Under the pieces are notes generated by a model, which did no database searches, was not told the DNA's origin, and worked only from the letters and a program-made list of their open reading frames with translations. A DNA stretch of 64,000 nt from the NCBI GenBank assembly GCA_964017185.1, contig OZ024879.1, forward strand, positions 38,776,383-38,840,382. The letters run 5' to 3'. Shown here one piece after another: positions 63,863 to 64,000 of the stretch. The stretch comes from Rugalucina vietnamica. Its lineage: Eukaryota; Mollusca; Bivalvia; Lucinida; Lucinidae. Within the stretch, counting starts at the first letter, position 1. Each line of letters begins with the position of its first letter. A program made the position numbers and the translations under genes.

Positions 63863-64000
63863 CAAACAAACAAAAAACAATCAGTAGTGCCAAATTTGTA
63901 CAAGATCAAACCCCATGTCTGACACATTTTTCTTGGAGATTTGATCATGAAACATTTTATGGCCATTCTTCGGTTGATTGAACAAGAGCAGTAGTCAGTT

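Overview
The window looks like nuclear DNA of a bivalve mollusc, or at least a lophotrochozoan. Host genes have short exons with GT-AG introns of kilobase size. Those introns are packed with short palindromic MITEs, pearl/Helentron-like tandem-array elements ending in ACGG-rich microsatellites and a hairpin, tRNA-derived SINEs and one full-length-looking CR1/jockey-type LINE. No rRNA gene, CRISPR array or prokaryotic operon is visible.

Four coding units are supported. (1) 1-1089 (+) is the C-terminal part of a Golgi-type carbohydrate sulfotransferase. (2) 11050-32318 (-) is a six-coding-exon GTSF1-like gene (gametocyte-specific factor 1 / Asterix family). All splice phases close into a 344-residue protein with two perfect CHHC zinc fingers and a long RG-rich tail. 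(3) 39064-42750 (+) is an open LINE protein with a 2A-like peptide, two PHD-like fingers, an APE endonuclease and a reverse transcriptase. (4) 52188-63558 (+) is the first seven coding exons (404 residues, phases closed) of a PIWIL1-type Piwi gene: RG-rich N-terminus, N domain, linker and start of PAZ. The rest lies beyond the right edge.

GTSF1 and Piwi are partners in piRNA silencing: GTSF1 binds PIWI through its C-terminal tryptophans and promotes slicing or silencing. Here the two genes lie next to each other in divergent, head-to-head orientation, with no other supported host gene between their start codons. A 430-bp-arm inverted repeat with a promoter-like centre (33874-34965) lies just upstream of GTSF1. 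A second CpG- and CCAAT-containing stretch at 46.4-46.7 kb is another candidate start for Piwi.

Both genes carry partial, non-functional copies of their own exons beside transposon insertions (GTSF1 exon 1; Piwi exons 3, 4 and 6). At Piwi exon 6 shared flanks indicate that recombination between MITE copies made the duplicate.

Layout: 0-1.1 kb sulfotransferase; 1.1-11 kb repeats including nested tandem-array elements; 11-32.3 kb GTSF1 with repeat-filled introns; 33.1-33.7 kb pyrimidine tract; 33.9-35 kb inverted repeat; 35.2-36.5 kb fossil element with terminal inverted repeats; 36.6-43.9 kb LINE fragments, a TIR element and the intact LINE; 44.5-46.4 kb hAT-like element; 48.3-49.9 kb tandem-array element; 52-63.6 kb Piwi, with a 2.28-kb element having 624-bp terminal inverted repeats in its first coding intron.
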